Notes: generated by a model from the sequence alone, not told the origin. Positions 17,508-27,966 are shown, counted from the first letter of the stretch. The stretch: DNA of 64,000 nt from an uncultured Pelagibacteraceae bacterium (GCA_902523185.1 CABYYJ010000002.1:1-64000); one strand, 5' to 3'. Numbers and translations are program-made.

Positions 17508-17522
17508 GAACAAAATGTGTAC
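17508..17522. promoter_or_regulatory. Candidate LexA (SOS) box upstream of recA
   Basis: GAAC-AAAATGT-GTAC lies 39-53 bp before the recA ATG. Alphaproteobacterial LexA boxes follow GTTC-N7-GTTC, i.e. GAAC-N7-GAAC on the other strand, so the second half-site here matches three of four bases. The position is right for SOS control, but the motif is short and imperfect. Confidence 0.3.
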
Positions 17523-17560
17523 ATTTATCTTATCGATTCGAACAACAAAAAAGGACAAAA

Positions 17561-18664
17561 ATGACAAAAAATAATTTAAAAGTAGTTAAATCTGACAATA
17601 AAAAACAACAAGAATTAAAAGAAAAAAACAAGTCTTTAGAAGCTGCTATAAGCCAAATCGACCAAAACTTTGGAAAAGGCTCAGTAATGAGGCTAGGTCA
17701 ACAACAAGCTTTAGATGTTGAAGCTATATCAACTGGCTCCTTAAGTTTAGACTTAGCTCTTGGAATTGGGGGCTTGCCAAAAGGAAGAATAATTGAAATT
17801 TATGGACCAGAGTCCTCTGGAAAAACTACTTTAGCTCTACAAGTTGTGGCTGAAGCTCAAAAAGCAGGTGGTATATGTGCTTTTGTAGATGCTGAACATG
17901 CAATGGATCCCGTTTATGCAAAAAAATTAGGGGTGAAAACTGAGGAATTATTAATTTCTCAACCTGACACGGGTGAGCAAGCACTAGAAATAACTGATAC
18001 ATTAATCAAATCAGGATCAATATCGGTTTTAGTTGTAGATTCTGTAGCAGCATTAACTCCAAAAGCTGAACTAGAGGGAGAAATGGGAGATCATCATGTT
18101 GGTTTACAATCCAGACTAATGAGTCAAGCATTAAGAAAAATTACTGGTTCAGTATCTAAGTCAAATACAATGGTAATTTTTATAAACCAAATAAGAATGA
18201 AAATTGGTGTTATGTTTGGAAATCCTGAGACAACTTCAGGCGGAAACGCCCTTAAATTTTATTCATCTGTTAGAATGGATATAAGAAGAATAGGTGCGAT
18301 TAAAGAAAAAGACCAAATAATTGGAAATTCAACTCGAGTAAAAGTAATCAAAAACAAAGTTGCGCCACCGTTTAAAGTTGTGGAGTTTGATTTAATGTAC
18401 GGAAAGGGAATAAGTAAATTGGGCGAGTTAATTGATCTTGGTACTAAAGCAGGTGTGGTTGAAAAATCAGGCGCTTGGTACGCTTACAAAGGAGAAAAAA
18501 TAGGTCAAGGTAGAGAAAATGCAAAAGTATACCTACAAAAAAATCCAAACGTTGCAGCAGAAATAGAAAAAATCATTAGAGATGAAGCTTCAGCGATTAG
18601 TAAAGAGCTTGAAGGAAACCCTTCATCAAACGAAAAAATTAGCGATAAAAAAGAAGAAGAATAG
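17561..18664 (+). CDS. recA: Recombinase A
   Basis: RecA forms filaments on single-stranded DNA, drives strand exchange and triggers LexA cleavage. From the ATG at 17561 it is 367 aa. The frame is open further upstream to a TTG at 17477, but those 28 residues are not RecA-like, and GGAC sits 8-11 bp before 17561. Walker [10 protein letters not shown] is near residue 76, and [31 protein letters not shown] and the L2 loop segment [12 protein letters not shown] are all present. The C-terminal tail is acidic and lysine-rich. A strong hairpin terminator follows. Confidence 0.98.
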   Translation: MTKNNLKVVKSDNKKQQELKEKNKSLEAAISQIDQNFGKGSVMRLGQQQALDVEAISTGSLSLDLALGIGGLPKGRIIEIYGPESSGKTTLALQVVAEAQKAGGICAFVDAEHAMDPVYAKKLGVKTEELLISQPDTGEQALEITDTLIKSGSISVLVVDSVAALTPKAELEGEMGDHHVGLQSRLMSQALRKITGSVSKSNTMVIFINQIRMKIGVMFGNPETTSGGNALKFYSSVRMDIRRIGAIKEKDQIIGNSTRVKVIKNKVAPPFKVVEFDLMYGKGISKLGELIDLGTKAGVVEKSGAWYAYKGEKIGQGRENAKVYLQKNPNVAAEIEKIIRDEASAISKELEGNPSSNEKISDKKEEE

Positions 18665-18683
18665 TTCTTTTGCCATCATTTCA

Positions 18684-18713
18684 ACGGGAGGTTTAAATAA
18701 AACCTCCCGTTTC
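18684..18713 (+). terminator. Hairpin terminator of recA
   Basis: ACGGGAGGTTT (18684-18694) pairs perfectly with AAACCTCCCGT (18700-18710) around a 5-nt loop (AAATA). The T tract after it is weak (TTCTCATT), but the 11-bp stem is strong for this genome. Confidence 0.7.
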
Positions 18714-18734
18714 TCATTCAATCTCAACTAAGAA

Positions 18735-18762
18735 TTGACTAAATCTATATATAGTATCTAAA
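18735..18762 (+). promoter_or_regulatory. Possible promoter of the aldehyde dehydrogenase gene
   Basis: TTGACT at 18735-18740 is a good -35. The -10 is unclear: TCTAAA (18757-18762) gives a 16-bp spacer and TATCTA (18755-18760) gives 14. A CTATATATAG palindrome lies between them. Downstream, AAGGGGGAAAA gives a purine-rich ribosome site before the ATG at 18841. Confidence 0.3.
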
Positions 18763-18840
18763 AAAAAAGGGTCAAAAAAACTTATGTACAATCAAGTTCA
18801 TATTGGTTTTAATTAGTTAATAAGAACAAAAGGGGGAAAA

Positions 18841-20394
18841 ATGAGTACACAACAAGCATCAAGCTCGAAAGTGTCTTCATCTTTAGATACCTCTCATTTG
18901 AAGGTTAAATTTCCATTTAAAGCTAAATATGGAAACTACATTAACGGAAAATTTGTAGAACCTAAATCTGGAAAGTATTTTGATAATACTACTCCTATCA
19001 CTAATGAAGTTATCTGTAAGGTGCCACGATCGAACGAAAAAGACGTTGATTTAGCTCTAGACGCAGCCCACGCAGCATTTCCTGCTTGGGGAAAAACATC
19101 AATCACAGAGAGATCAAATATTCTCTTGAAGATAGCTGATGTAATAGAGAAAAATTTAAACGTATTAGCTACGGCAGAATGTTTAGACAATGGTAAGCCA
19201 ATTAGAGAATGTATGGCTGCAGACTTGCCTTTGGTAATAGACCATTGGAGATATTTTGCAGGAGTAATAAGAGCAGAGGAAGGATCAGTTGCTGAAATTA
19301 GTAACAGTGAATATTCTTACCATATACCTGAACCATTAGGTGTAGTAGGTCAGATTATACCTTGGAACTTCCCATTGCTAATGGCTACATGGAAACTAGC
19401 TCCAGCATTGGCGGCAGGAAATTGTGTAGTATTGAAACCAGCTGAACAAACACCAGCATCAATTATGCTTTTAATGGAATTAATAGGAGATCTATTACCA
19501 GCAGGTGTTGTAAACGTTGTTAGCGGATATGGTCTTGAAGCAGGGAAACCTTTAGCTTCTTCAAAAAGAATTAAGAAGATTGCTTTCACTGGCGAGACTA
19601 CTACTGGACGTTTGATAATGCAGTACGCATCTCAAAACTTAATACCAATTACTTTGGAGTTAGGTGGTAAATCACCAAACATTTTCTTCGAAGATGTTAT
19701 GGCTAAAGATGACGACTTCTTTGATAAATGTTTAGAGGGTTTTGCTATGTTTACGCTTAACCAAGGGGAGGTTTGTACTTGTCCAAGCAGAGCTTTAATT
19801 CAAAAATCTATCTATGATAAATTCATGGAGAAGGCGATTGCGAGAACCAAAGCTGTGAAACAAGACAATCCTTTGAAAATGGAAACTATGATTGGAGCTC
19901 AAGCCTCACTAGAACAAATGGAAAAAATTAAGTCTTACTTAGACTTAGGTAAAAAAGAAGGTGCCAAAGTTCTGTGTGGTGGAAGTGCTGCAAAAATTAA
20001 TAGTGGTCTTGAAAAAGGAAACTATATCCAACCAACAATTTTCGAAGGAAAAAACAATATGCGAATATTCCAAGAGGAGATCTTTGGACCAGTTGTATCA
20101 GTTACAACATTCAAAGATGAGAAAGAAGCATTAGAGATAGCAAATGACACTCTTTACGGATTAGGAGCAGGTGTTTGGACTAGAGACGGAAACATTGCGT
20201 ATAGAATGGGTAGAGGTATTGAAGCAGGTAGAGTTTGGACGAACTGTTATCATGCATACCCAGCTCACGCCGCATTTGGTGGATACAAACAATCTGGTAT
20301 CGGAAGAGAAACTCACAAAATGATGTTAAATCATTATAGACAGGTAAAGAATTTACACGTGTCTTACAGTGAGAAAAAATTAGGCTTCTTTTAA
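18841..20394 (+). CDS. NAD(P)-dependent aldehyde dehydrogenase (acetaldehyde/ExaC-AldB type)
   Basis: A 517-aa aldehyde dehydrogenase. The NAD-binding stretch [19 protein letters not shown], the glutamate motif LELGGKSPN and the catalytic cysteine region [11 protein letters not shown] are all visible. The C-terminus ([26 protein letters not shown] region) closely resembles ExaC/AldB acetaldehyde dehydrogenases. The following DUF779 gene is the usual partner of this subgroup, which strengthens the call. The physiological substrate could be acetaldehyde or another short aldehyde formed from C1/C2 alcohols. The gene probably has its own promoter after the recA terminator. Confidence 0.88.
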   Translation: MSTQQASSSKVSSSLDTSHLKVKFPFKAKYGNYINGKFVEPKSGKYFDNTTPITNEVICKVPRSNEKDVDLALDAAHAAFPAWGKTSITERSNILLKIADVIEKNLNVLATAECLDNGKPIRECMAADLPLVIDHWRYFAGVIRAEEGSVAEISNSEYSYHIPEPLGVVGQIIPWNFPLLMATWKLAPALAAGNCVVLKPAEQTPASIMLLMELIGDLLPAGVVNVVSGYGLEAGKPLASSKRIKKIAFTGETTTGRLIMQYASQNLIPITLELGGKSPNIFFEDVMAKDDDFFDKCLEGFAMFTLNQGEVCTCPSRALIQKSIYDKFMEKAIARTKAVKQDNPLKMETMIGAQASLEQMEKIKSYLDLGKKEGAKVLCGGSAAKINSGLEKGNYIQPTIFEGKNNMRIFQEEIFGPVVSVTTFKDEKEALEIANDTLYGLGAGVWTRDGNIAYRMGRGIEAGRVWTNCYHAYPAHAAFGGYKQSGIGRETHKMMLNHYRQVKNLHVSYSEKKLGFF

Positions 20395-20409
20395 CCAATA
20401 ATATATAAT

Positions 20410-20434
20410 GGCCCATGATTCTAAATCATGGGCC
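20410..20434 (+). repeat. Perfect hairpin between aldehyde dehydrogenase and DUF779 genes
   Basis: GGCCCATGAT (20410-20419) pairs with ATCATGGGCC (20425-20434) around a TCTAA loop. There is no T tract, so it looks like an intercistronic mRNA-stabilising or processing hairpin rather than a terminator. Its 3' arm contains an in-frame ATG (20428) that would be hidden in the stem. Confidence 0.65.
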
Positions 20435-20445
20435 GAAATATAGAA

Positions 20446-20802
20446 ATGAAAGTATCATTTACATTATCAGCAAAAAAATTATTAAATGAAATCAAAGAAG
20501 TTCACGGTGATGATCTTTTATTTCACCAATCGGGCGGATGCTGTGATGGCAGCGCGCCTATGTGTTTTCCAGCCAAAGAATATCAAGTAGGAAATAGTGA
20601 TGTAAAGTTAGGAGAAGTAGACGGAACTCCTTTTTATATGAATGAAGATCAATACGAAAAATGGAAACATACAGATTTGACTATTGATGCTGTTAAGGGA
20701 ATTGGAGGCATGTTTTCCTTAGATAATGGAACAGGGCAAAGGTTTTTAACAAAATCTGAAATTTGTGTTGTAGTAGACAACGATAAAAAAGCTACAAACT
20801 AA
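20446..20802 (+). CDS. DUF779 protein associated with aldehyde dehydrogenase
   Basis: A 118-aa protein of the DUF779 family from the ATG at 20446. The earlier in-frame ATG at 20428 lies inside the hairpin stem and is less likely. The family core FHQSGGCCDGSAPMCFPA, with its conserved cysteines, is near residue 22, and the C-terminal RFLTKSEICVVVD is typical. DUF779 proteins regularly sit next to ExaC/AldB-type aldehyde dehydrogenases, and their role is not established. The cysteine-rich motif could bind a metal, which is inference. Confidence 0.88.
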   Translation: MKVSFTLSAKKLLNEIKEVHGDDLLFHQSGGCCDGSAPMCFPAKEYQVGNSDVKLGEVDGTPFYMNEDQYEKWKHTDLTIDAVKGIGGMFSLDNGTGQRFLTKSEICVVVDNDKKATN

Positions 20803-20845
20803 TCTCTTTATAGACAACTTCTAAAATATCTGTATTTAATTAAAT

Positions 20846-23521
20846 ATGGGCCAAATTTTACTTACTGATGTCAGGAAAAAATTCTTAGACTATTTTAAAA
20901 AAAACAATCATAAGATCGTAGAGTCTAGCAACTTAGTCCCAAACAATGATCCTACCTTAATGTTTACCAACTCAGGAATGGTTCAATTTAAAAATGTTTT
21001 CACAGGTTTAGAAAAAAGAGATTATAAAACAGCTACAACATCTCAAAAATGTGTAAGGGCAGGAGGAAAACATAATGATTTAGAAAATGTTGGATACACT
21101 CCAAGACACCACACTTTTTTTGAAATGTTGGGAAATTTCTCCTTCGGAGATTATTTTAAAGAACAAGCTATTCATCATGCTTGGAATCTCTTGACCAAAG
21201 ACTTTGGTTTACCTAAAGAAAAATTATTAGTTACTGTTTTTCATGAGGATAATGATGCATTTAACCTTTGGAAAAAAATTGCTGGATTAGATGAAAGTAA
21301 AATAATAAAAATTTCGACATCTGATAATTTTTGGTCAATGGGAGACACAGGACCCTGTGGTCCATGTTCTGAAATTTTTTATGATCACGGTGAAAAATTA
21401 ACAGGTGGTCCACCTGGAGGTCCTGACGAAGACGGTGACAGATTTATTGAAATTTGGAACCTTGTATTTATGCAGTATGAGCAATTATCAAAAGAAAAAA
21501 GAATTGAATTGCCGAAACCCTCAGTTGATACAGGTATGGGACTTGAAAGGATGACGGCCGTTTTACAAGGTACTCACGACAATTATAAAATTGATCACTT
21601 TCAAAAAATAATGGCTGCTTCATCTGATATAACAAAGACTTCGATCGATAGCAAAACAATAGCTAGCCACAGAGTTATCGCCGATCACTTAAGAGCAAGT
21701 AGTTTTTTAATTGCTGAAGGAATATTACCTTCTAATGAAGGTCGAGGATATGTTTTAAGAAGAATTATGAGAAGAGGGATGCGACACGCTCATTCCTTAG
21801 GTAGCAAAAATCCTATCTTTTATAAACTTTTTGAAGTTTTATTAAGTGAGATGCAGAACAGTTATCCAGAATTAACAAATGGTAGAGAGTTAATAGTTGA
21901 AACTCTTAAAAACGAAGAAGAGAAATTTTCCTCTCTTTTAGCGCGCGGTATGAAAATCCTAGATGAAAATTTAAATAAAGTCCAAAATAAGATTCTTCCA
22001 GGTTTAGAAGCTTTTAAATTATATGATACCTACGGTTTCCCTTTAGATCTGACCGCTGATATTTTAAGAAGCAAGAATATTAAAGTAGATAGTGATGGAT
22101 TTAAGAAGGAGATGGAAAAAAGTAAAAATTTAGCGAGAGCGAATTGGAAAGGATCTGGAGATAAGTCTGTAGAAGAAAGGTGGTTTAAAGTTAGAGAGAT
22201 ACTTAACCCTACTGAATTTTTAGGTTATGAATTTGATAAAGCTGAAGGTGTAATAATTAAAATTTCAAAAAAAAGTAAATTTGTCGAATCTGCTAGTTCT
22301 GGAGATGAAATAGAAGTCATAACAAATCAAACTCCATTTTATGGAGAGTCTGGCGGTCAAGTAGGCGATCAGGGTTACATTTTTAACTCAAATTGTAAAA
22401 TTAAAGTTAATGATACGCAAAAAAAAATGGGAGATTTATTTGTTCACTACGGAAAAGTTGAAAAGGGTTCAATTTCAATTGGGGAAAGTGTTAATTTAGA
22501 AATAGATGTATTAAAAAGAAATAATTCTAAAGCTAATCATTCAGCCACTCATTTATTGCATGAGTCATTAAGAAGAACCTTGGGAAAGCATGTGACACAA
22601 AAAGGATCATTAGTTTCTCCTGAAAGGTTAAGATTTGATTTTAGTCATAATAAACCTATTGAAAAAGAGGAAATGACTAAAATAAATAATATAGTTAATG
22701 AAATAGTAGAGGGTTCTTCTGATGTACAAACAAGAATAATGACCCCAAAGGAGGCAGTTGGCATGGGTGCTCTTGCATTATTTGGTGAAAAGTATGGCGA
22801 GGAAGTGAGAGTGGTGTTTATGGGAAAAGAAAATAATGGTTTCTTCTCAACAGAATTATGTGGGGGAACTCATGTTAAAAACACCAGAGAAGTTGGTAAG
22901 TTTAAAGTAATAAGTCAATCATCTATTGCATCAGGAGTTAGAAGGGTTGAGGCATTAAGAGACAAGCAATTAGAAGAATACGAAAAAACACAAAAAGAAG
23001 ATAAATCCCTGAAAGAATCTAATCTAAAAAAAGATATAAGATTAATTGAAAATGAACTGCGAAAATTGAAAATTGAACCTGATTTTAATGAAGATTTAGA
23101 TTTGTCTGAAAATTTGAAAAATCTAAATAAACAACTTAATAAAGTAAAAATTGAAGGTATCAAGAAAGATAAAAGTAAAAATACTATCAAGGATAAAAAA
23201 ATTGGGAATATATTAATTCGAGAACAAATTTTAAAAGATTTTCCTCCAAAAGAACTAAGAAGTATAATTGATCAAGGAAAAAAAGATATTAAATCTGGAA
23301 TAATAATTAGTATTTCGACGTTTGAAGATAAGGTCGGTTTAGCTGTAGGAATTTCTCAAGACTTAACATCAAAATATGATGCTGTTGATTTAGTAAAAGC
23401 TGCATCTACTATTTTAGGTGGCAAAGGCGGTGGTGGTAGAAAAGATTTTGCTCAAGCCGGTGGTGTAGATCAAAACAAAATTGAGGCAGCTTTTAAAGAA
23501 ATATCTAAAAAAATCAGTTAA
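20846..23521 (+). CDS. alaS: Alanyl-tRNA synthetase
   Basis: A full-length 891-aa class II synthetase. The catalytic core is N-terminal ([37 protein letters not shown]). The editing domain has the zinc/editing residues NHSATHLLH near 565 and ELCGGTH near 670. The C-Ala domain ends with [17 protein letters not shown] coiled, Lys/Glu-rich linker spans about 715-780. The gene is monocistronic, with a 43-bp upstream gap. Its stop overlaps icd by 8 bp. Confidence 0.98.
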   Translation: MGQILLTDVRKKFLDYFKKNNHKIVESSNLVPNNDPTLMFTNSGMVQFKNVFTGLEKRDYKTATTSQKCVRAGGKHNDLENVGYTPRHHTFFEMLGNFSFGDYFKEQAIHHAWNLLTKDFGLPKEKLLVTVFHEDNDAFNLWKKIAGLDESKIIKISTSDNFWSMGDTGPCGPCSEIFYDHGEKLTGGPPGGPDEDGDRFIEIWNLVFMQYEQLSKEKRIELPKPSVDTGMGLERMTAVLQGTHDNYKIDHFQKIMAASSDITKTSIDSKTIASHRVIADHLRASSFLIAEGILPSNEGRGYVLRRIMRRGMRHAHSLGSKNPIFYKLFEVLLSEMQNSYPELTNGRELIVETLKNEEEKFSSLLARGMKILDENLNKVQNKILPGLEAFKLYDTYGFPLDLTADILRSKNIKVDSDGFKKEMEKSKNLARANWKGSGDKSVEERWFKVREILNPTEFLGYEFDKAEGVIIKISKKSKFVESASSGDEIEVITNQTPFYGESGGQVGDQGYIFNSNCKIKVNDTQKKMGDLFVHYGKVEKGSISIGESVNLEIDVLKRNNSKANHSATHLLHESLRRTLGKHVTQKGSLVSPERLRFDFSHNKPIEKEEMTKINNIVNEIVEGSSDVQTRIMTPKEAVGMGALALFGEKYGEEVRVVFMGKENNGFFSTELCGGTHVKNTREVGKFKVISQSSIASGVRRVEALRDKQLEEYEKTQKEDKSLKESNLKKDIRLIENELRKLKIEPDFNEDLDLSENLKNLNKQLNKVKIEGIKKDKSKNTIKDKKIGNILIREQILKDFPPKELRSIIDQGKKDIKSGIIISISTFEDKVGLAVGISQDLTSKYDAVDLVKAASTILGGKGGGGRKDFAQAGGVDQNKIEAAFKEISKKIS

Positions 23522-24728
23522 GTTTCTTTTTTAAATTTCCATCAATAGCTTCCAAGAATTGATTCGTAGTTAGATATTTATTTGATTTATCAATTAAAAT
23601 TGCCAAATCTTTTGTCATTGAACCACTTTCAACTGTTTTAACACATACTTCTTCAACATTATTTGAAAATTTAATTAGTTCTTCGTTCTCATCAAGTTTT
23701 CCTCTGTGAGCTAAACCCCTAGTCCACGCAAATATCGATGCAATTGGATTTGTAGAAGTTTCTTTACCTTGTTGGTGCATTCTATAATGTCTAGTAACAG
23801 TTCCATGAGCAGCTTCTGACTCAACTGTTTTACCGTCTGGTGTCATCAACACGCTAGTCATGAGACCTAAAGAACCAAATCCCTGAGCAACAGTGTCTGA
23901 TTGCACATCGCCATCGTAATTCTTACACGCCCAAACATATCCGCCATTCCATTTCATAGCACATGCAACCATGTCATCAATTAATCTATGTTCATACGTA
24001 ATATTTGCTTTTTTAAACTTATCAGAAAATTCTTTTTCAAAAACTTCTTGGAAAAGATCTTTAAATCTACCATCGTAAGCTTTAAGGATTGTGTTTTTAG
24101 TAGATAAATAAACTGGCCATTTTCTTCCAAGACCGTAGTTCATACATGCTCTAGCAAAATTTTTAATAGAATCATCTAAATTATACATAGTAAGAGCAGT
24201 ACCAGATCCGGGAAAATCAAAAACTATAAACTCTTTCTTATCTTTTCCATCTTTTGAAGTCCATTTAACCTCTAAATTTCCTTCACCTGGTATTAGAAAA
24301 TCAGTAGCTCGGTACTGATCTCCGAAAGCGTGTCTTCCTATCACTATTGGTTTCGTCCAACCGGGAACTAGTTTAGGAACATTTTTACAAATAATTGGCT
24401 CTCTAAAAACTGTACCACCTAAGATATTTCTAATAGTACCATTCGGAGATCTCCACATTTTTTTTAATTTAAATTCTTCTACTCGAGCCTCATCCGGTGT
24501 TATAGTTGCGCATTTCACACCCACTCCGTGTTGTTTGATTGCATTTGCCGCATCTACTGTGATTTGGTCATCAGTTTTATCTCTACTTTCCATACCAAGG
24601 TCATAGTATTTGAGATCTATCTCAAGATATGGCTTAATAAGCTTATCTTTGATAAATGACCATATAATTCTAGTCATTTCGTCGCCATCTAACTCAACTA
24701 CTGGATTTTTAACTTTTATTTTTGCCAT
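23514..24728 (-). CDS. icd: Isocitrate dehydrogenase (NADP+), eukaryotic-like dimeric type
   Basis: It converts isocitrate to 2-oxoglutarate in the TCA cycle. The 404-aa length and motifs ([13 protein letters not shown] at the N-terminus, [51 protein letters not shown]) place it in the subfamily shared with eukaryotic NADP-IDH rather than E. coli Icd. A candidate promoter lies in the 64-bp gap shared with psd. The protein should make NADPH, which could feed the reductase/ferredoxin system elsewhere in the window. Confidence 0.97.
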   Translation of the reverse strand: MAKIKVKNPVVELDGDEMTRIIWSFIKDKLIKPYLEIDLKYYDLGMESRDKTDDQITVDAANAIKQHGVGVKCATITPDEARVEEFKLKKMWRSPNGTIRNILGGTVFREPIICKNVPKLVPGWTKPIVIGRHAFGDQYRATDFLIPGEGNLEVKWTSKDGKDKKEFIVFDFPGSGTALTMYNLDDSIKNFARACMNYGLGRKWPVYLSTKNTILKAYDGRFKDLFQEVFEKEFSDKFKKANITYEHRLIDDMVACAMKWNGGYVWACKNYDGDVQSDTVAQGFGSLGLMTSVLMTPDGKTVESEAAHGTVTRHYRMHQQGKETSTNPIASIFAWTRGLAHRGKLDENEELIKFSNNVEEVCVKTVESGSMTKDLAILIDKSNKYLTTNQFLEAIDGNLKKKLN

Positions 24729-24754
24729 AAAATATTGATTGATAAACTTTGATT

Positions 24755-24782
24755 TTTATACATATTAGAAAAAATTTAGCAA
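24755..24782 (-). promoter_or_regulatory. Candidate promoter of icd
   Basis: On the minus strand, TTGCTA (24777-24782), a 16-bp spacer and TATAAA (24755-24760) resemble a sigma70 promoter 27 bp before the icd ATG. Motif-only evidence in an AT-rich gap. Confidence 0.4.
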
Positions 24783-24792
24783 ACTTAAAATT

Positions 24793-25443
24793 ATGTTTAA
24801 TACAATTTTTCCAAAAATACATAAAGAAGGCTACAAATTTTTAGCTATTTCAATTATTGCTACATTTATTGTATTACTTTTTTCAAAATTTATAGGTTTT
24901 ATTTTAATAATTTTAACAGTTTGGGTATATTATTTTTTTCGTGATCCTGAGCGTTACCCAATTAACGACGAGTCTTATTTAGTAAGTCCAGCTGATGGAT
25001 TAATTACTGATGTATCTGAAAGATCCGGACCAGAGGAACTAAGATTGGAAAATACCACATATACAAGAGTTAGTATATTTATGAATGTTTTTAATTGTCA
25101 TGTTAATAGAATACCTACAAACGGTAAGATTGAAGAAATTTATTACAAACCTGGAAAGTTTTTAAATGCGTCTTTAGATAAAGCAAGCGAAGAAAATGAG
25201 AGAAATTTTTATAAGATAAAATCAAACAAGAATAATGAGGAAATAATTATTGTTCAAATTGCTGGTTTAATTGCACGAAGAATTGTTTGTGAAGCTGAAC
25301 AAGGACAAGAATTAAAACAAGGTGATAGGATCGGAATGATTAGATTTGGTAGTAGAGTTGATTTATATTTTAAAAATAAAAAAGTTTTAGTAAAATTAGG
25401 ACAAAATGTGGTAGCTGGAGAAAGTCTAATTGCATCAGAATAA
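24793..25443 (+). CDS. psd: Phosphatidylserine decarboxylase proenzyme (short type)
   Basis: It makes phosphatidylethanolamine from phosphatidylserine at the inner membrane. The 216-aa length matches the short proteobacterial/archaeal-type Psd. Two hydrophobic segments occupy about residues 15-50. The pyruvoyl-forming self-cleavage site is FGSR near residue 183 (MIRFGSRVDLYF), with cleavage expected between Gly and Ser. PADG and NVFNCHVNRIPT are conserved. Its stop overlaps the pssA ATG by one base, so the two sequential lipid enzymes are translationally coupled. Confidence 0.94.
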   Translation: MFNTIFPKIHKEGYKFLAISIIATFIVLLFSKFIGFILIILTVWVYYFFRDPERYPINDESYLVSPADGLITDVSERSGPEELRLENTTYTRVSIFMNVFNCHVNRIPTNGKIEEIYYKPGKFLNASLDKASEENERNFYKIKSNKNNEEIIIVQIAGLIARRIVCEAEQGQELKQGDRIGMIRFGSRVDLYFKNKKVLVKLGQNVVAGESLIASE

Positions 25444-26234
25444 TGGAACCAAATAAAAAATTTAAATTAGTAACTTCAAAAAAAACAAGATACCTTCTTC
25501 CAAATATTCTTACTTTAGGTGGAGTTTGTCTTGGTATCAGCTCTATTAAATTTTCAATTGATGGTAATTTTAATCTCGCAGTAATACTAATTTTACTTGC
25601 AGCTATTTTAGATGCTCTTGATGGCAGAGTAGCCAGATTGATAAAAGGAACTTCAGAATTTGGTAAAGAATTAGACTCTTTAACCGATTTTGTAAGTTTT
25701 GGGATTGCTCCAGTCTTAATTCTATATTTTTGGGAACTTAATAATTATGGAAAATTGGGTTGGGCTATTGCGTTAATATACTCTGTTTGTTGTGTTCTAA
25801 GATTAGCTAGATTTAATTTAACTAAAAATGAAAATGATCATGAATGGAAAAATAATTTTTTTGAAGGCATTCCTTCTCCTGCAGGAGGACTTTTAATATT
25901 AACTCCACTAATTTACGAGTTAACTGAATTAAATTTTAACTTAAATATTAAAAGCTTAACGCCTTTCCTTACTGTTTTAATCGCTTTATTATTAGTAAGC
26001 AAAATACCAACACCCTCATTAAAAAAAATTTCCATATCATCTAAAACGACAGTTTTTTTATTACTTTCTGCGGGGATAATTTTTATCGCTCTTTTATTCT
26101 ATACTTTTGAAACTCTTTTAGTATTTAGTTTTATTTATTTAATTTCAGTCCCATTAAGTATTGTAATATATAAAAAACAGCAAAAAAAATATACCTCAAA
26201 AATATCTGAAGAAGATCATGAAGATATTTTGTAA
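25443..26234 (+). CDS. pssA: CDP-diacylglycerol-serine O-phosphatidyltransferase
   Basis: It makes phosphatidylserine, the substrate of the preceding enzyme. The CDP-alcohol phosphotransferase signature D-G-x2-A-R-x8-G-x3-D-x3-D is present as DGRVARLIKGTSEFGKELDS with the final Asp in LTD (about residues 60-82). The 263-aa protein has around seven to eight hydrophobic segments. It sits between psd and rlmE with 1-bp overlaps on both sides. Confidence 0.94.
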   Translation: MEPNKKFKLVTSKKTRYLLPNILTLGGVCLGISSIKFSIDGNFNLAVILILLAAILDALDGRVARLIKGTSEFGKELDSLTDFVSFGIAPVLILYFWELNNYGKLGWAIALIYSVCCVLRLARFNLTKNENDHEWKNNFFEGIPSPAGGLLILTPLIYELTELNFNLNIKSLTPFLTVLIALLLVSKIPTPSLKKISISSKTTVFLLLSAGIIFIALLFYTFETLLVFSFIYLISVPLSIVIYKKQQKKYTSKISEEDHEDIL

Positions 26235-26860
26235 TGAAAAAATCAAAAAGGGTAAAAAAAAGTAATACTTGGAAAATAAAACAACATAGAGATCAATTTT
26301 TTAAAAAATCAAAAACTCTAGGTTATAGATCAAGAGCAGCTTTCAAGCTTATAGAACTAAATAATAAATTTAAATTTATAAAAAAAAATACTAATTTATT
26401 GGATTTAGGTTCATGTCCAGGAGGATGGTCTCAAGTGGCAAGTAAACTAATAACCAGTGGAAAAGTTTTATCTATTGACATAAAACAAATGAAGCCAATT
26501 GATAATGTTAAGTTTTTACACTGCAATTTTTTCGAATCAAGCACAAAAGATAAAATAAAAAATTATATTAAAGAAAAATTGGATGTGGTTGTTTCAGATA
26601 TGGCCGCAGATACCACAGGAAATAAGTCATTGGATTCTATTAGAACAAATCAACTTTGTGCTGAGGCGATTAACTTTTCATCAGAAATACTTAAAAAAGA
26701 TGGGATATTTATATCAAAGATATTTATGGGCGAAGATTTTATTGAGGTCAAAAATTTAGCTAAATCTATATTTAAAAATGTTAATTTTTTTAAACCAGAA
26801 TCTAGCAGAAAAGAGTCAAAAGAAACTTATTTACATTGTGAATTTTTAAAGACTTTATAA
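26234..26860 (+). CDS. rlmE: 23S rRNA (uridine-2'-O)-methyltransferase (FtsJ/RrmJ)
   Basis: It methylates the 2'-O of U2552 in the ribosomal A-loop using S-adenosylmethionine. The 208-aa protein shows YRSRAAFKLIELN with the first catalytic Lys, the SAM motif LLDLGSCPGGWSQVA, the catalytic Asp in VVSDMAADTTG, and the late Lys in ISKIFMGED, giving the K-D-K-E tetrad typical of FtsJ. The basic N-terminus is typical. It is the last gene of the psd-pssA-rlmE cluster. Confidence 0.95.
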   Translation: MKKSKRVKKSNTWKIKQHRDQFFKKSKTLGYRSRAAFKLIELNNKFKFIKKNTNLLDLGSCPGGWSQVASKLITSGKVLSIDIKQMKPIDNVKFLHCNFFESSTKDKIKNYIKEKLDVVVSDMAADTTGNKSLDSIRTNQLCAEAINFSSEILKKDGIFISKIFMGEDFIEVKNLAKSIFKNVNFFKPESSRKESKETYLHCEFLKTL

Positions 26861-26886
26861 ATCTTAAAAATTGTATATAAGTTTAT

Positions 26887-27966
26887 ATGGTAACAATTAA
26901 AGAATCTTTAACATTTGATGACGTATTATTGCTTCCACAGTATTCAGATGTTTTACCTTCTGAAACAGATGTTTCACTAAAACTAACAAACAAAATTAAT
27001 TTGGGAGTACCGTTTTTGTCTTCAGCGATGGATACGGTTACCGAGTCTTCAATGGCTATCGCTATCGCTAAAGCCGGAGGTATTGGAATAGTTCATCGAA
27101 ACCTCAATATTAAACAACAAACAAAAGAAATAATCAAAGTTAAGAAAAAACAATTATTTGTTGGAGCTGCAGTCGGCACAAACAAAGAGGACATTGATAG
27201 AGCTAAATCTTTGATAGCTAATGGATGTGATTTAATTGTGATCGATACGGCACATGGTCATAGCAAAAAAGTATTGAAGACATTATCAAAGTTAAAAAAA
27301 ATTGATAGTTCAATACCGTTTTGCGTAGGAAATATTGCTACGGGAGAGGCCGCTAAAAAATTGTACAATTCGGGAGCAGATATTATAAAGATTGGAATTG
27401 GACCAGGCTCTATATGCACAACAAGAATGGTTGCTGGAATTGGTGTACCGCAAATATCTGCAATTTTAGATGTTAAGAATGCACTGAAAAACAAAAAAAT
27501 TAAAATTATTTCTGATGGAGGAATAAAATTTTCTGGCGATATCGCAAAAGCATTAGCAGCAGGTGCAGATGCAATTATGATGGGCTCAATTTTTGCTGGA
27601 ACAGATGAGAGTCCAGGAAAAAAATTTAAATTTAAAGGTAAATTTTACAAACAATATAGAGGCATGGGTTCAATTGGAGCAATGTCCTCTGGATCAGCAA
27701 ACAGATATTTCCAAAAAAATTTTAAAGACAAATCGAAATTTGTTCCAGAGGGTGTCGAGGGTAGGGTAGAATATAAAGGAAGTGTATCAAAAATTATTTA
27801 TCAGCTTAAGGGAGGTTTGCGTTCATCCATGGGATATATAGGCGCTCAAAATTTAGGGCAAATAACTAAAAATGCCAAGTTTATCAAAATTACTAAAGCT
27901 GGATTCTATGAGAGTATGGTGCATAGTGTTGAAATGACACAAAAATCAATTAATTATAAATTATGA
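26887..27966 (+). CDS. guaB: IMP dehydrogenase lacking the CBS (Bateman) domain
   Basis: It oxidises IMP to XMP, the committed step of GMP synthesis. The barrel is complete: SLTFDDVLLLPQYS at the start, FLSSAMDTVTESSMAIA, the catalytic Cys177 in GPGSICTTRMVAGIGVPQ, DGGIKFSGDIAKALAAGA, and the flap VPEGVEGRVEYKG. It is only 359 aa instead of about 485-490. The missing roughly 125 residues are the regulatory CBS pair, which would normally sit between residues 86 and 91, where the chain now runs straight from KEIIKVKKK into LFVGAAVG. The coding frame is intact, so this is a natural domain loss, not a pseudogene. guaA lies two genes downstream. Confidence 0.95.
   Translation: MVTIKESLTFDDVLLLPQYSDVLPSETDVSLKLTNKINLGVPFLSSAMDTVTESSMAIAIAKAGGIGIVHRNLNIKQQTKEIIKVKKKQLFVGAAVGTNKEDIDRAKSLIANGCDLIVIDTAHGHSKKVLKTLSKLKKIDSSIPFCVGNIATGEAAKKLYNSGADIIKIGIGPGSICTTRMVAGIGVPQISAILDVKNALKNKKIKIISDGGIKFSGDIAKALAAGADAIMMGSIFAGTDESPGKKFKFKGKFYKQYRGMGSIGAMSSGSANRYFQKNFKDKSKFVPEGVEGRVEYKGSVSKIIYQLKGGLRSSMGYIGAQNLGQITKNAKFIKITKAGFYESMVHSVEMTQKSINYKL

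Noticed and set aside
17477-17560. TTG start extending RecA by 28 residues
   Set aside because: The added residues are not RecA-like; the ATG at 17561 has a ribosome site and gives the family length.
18745-18754. CTATATATAG palindrome before the aldehyde dehydrogenase
   Set aside because: It is only 10 bp and of low complexity; such symmetry is expected by chance in this base composition.
18784-18816. 10-codon ATG frame upstream of the aldehyde dehydrogenase, considered as a leader peptide
   Set aside because: There are no regulatory codon runs and no attenuator-like structure after it.
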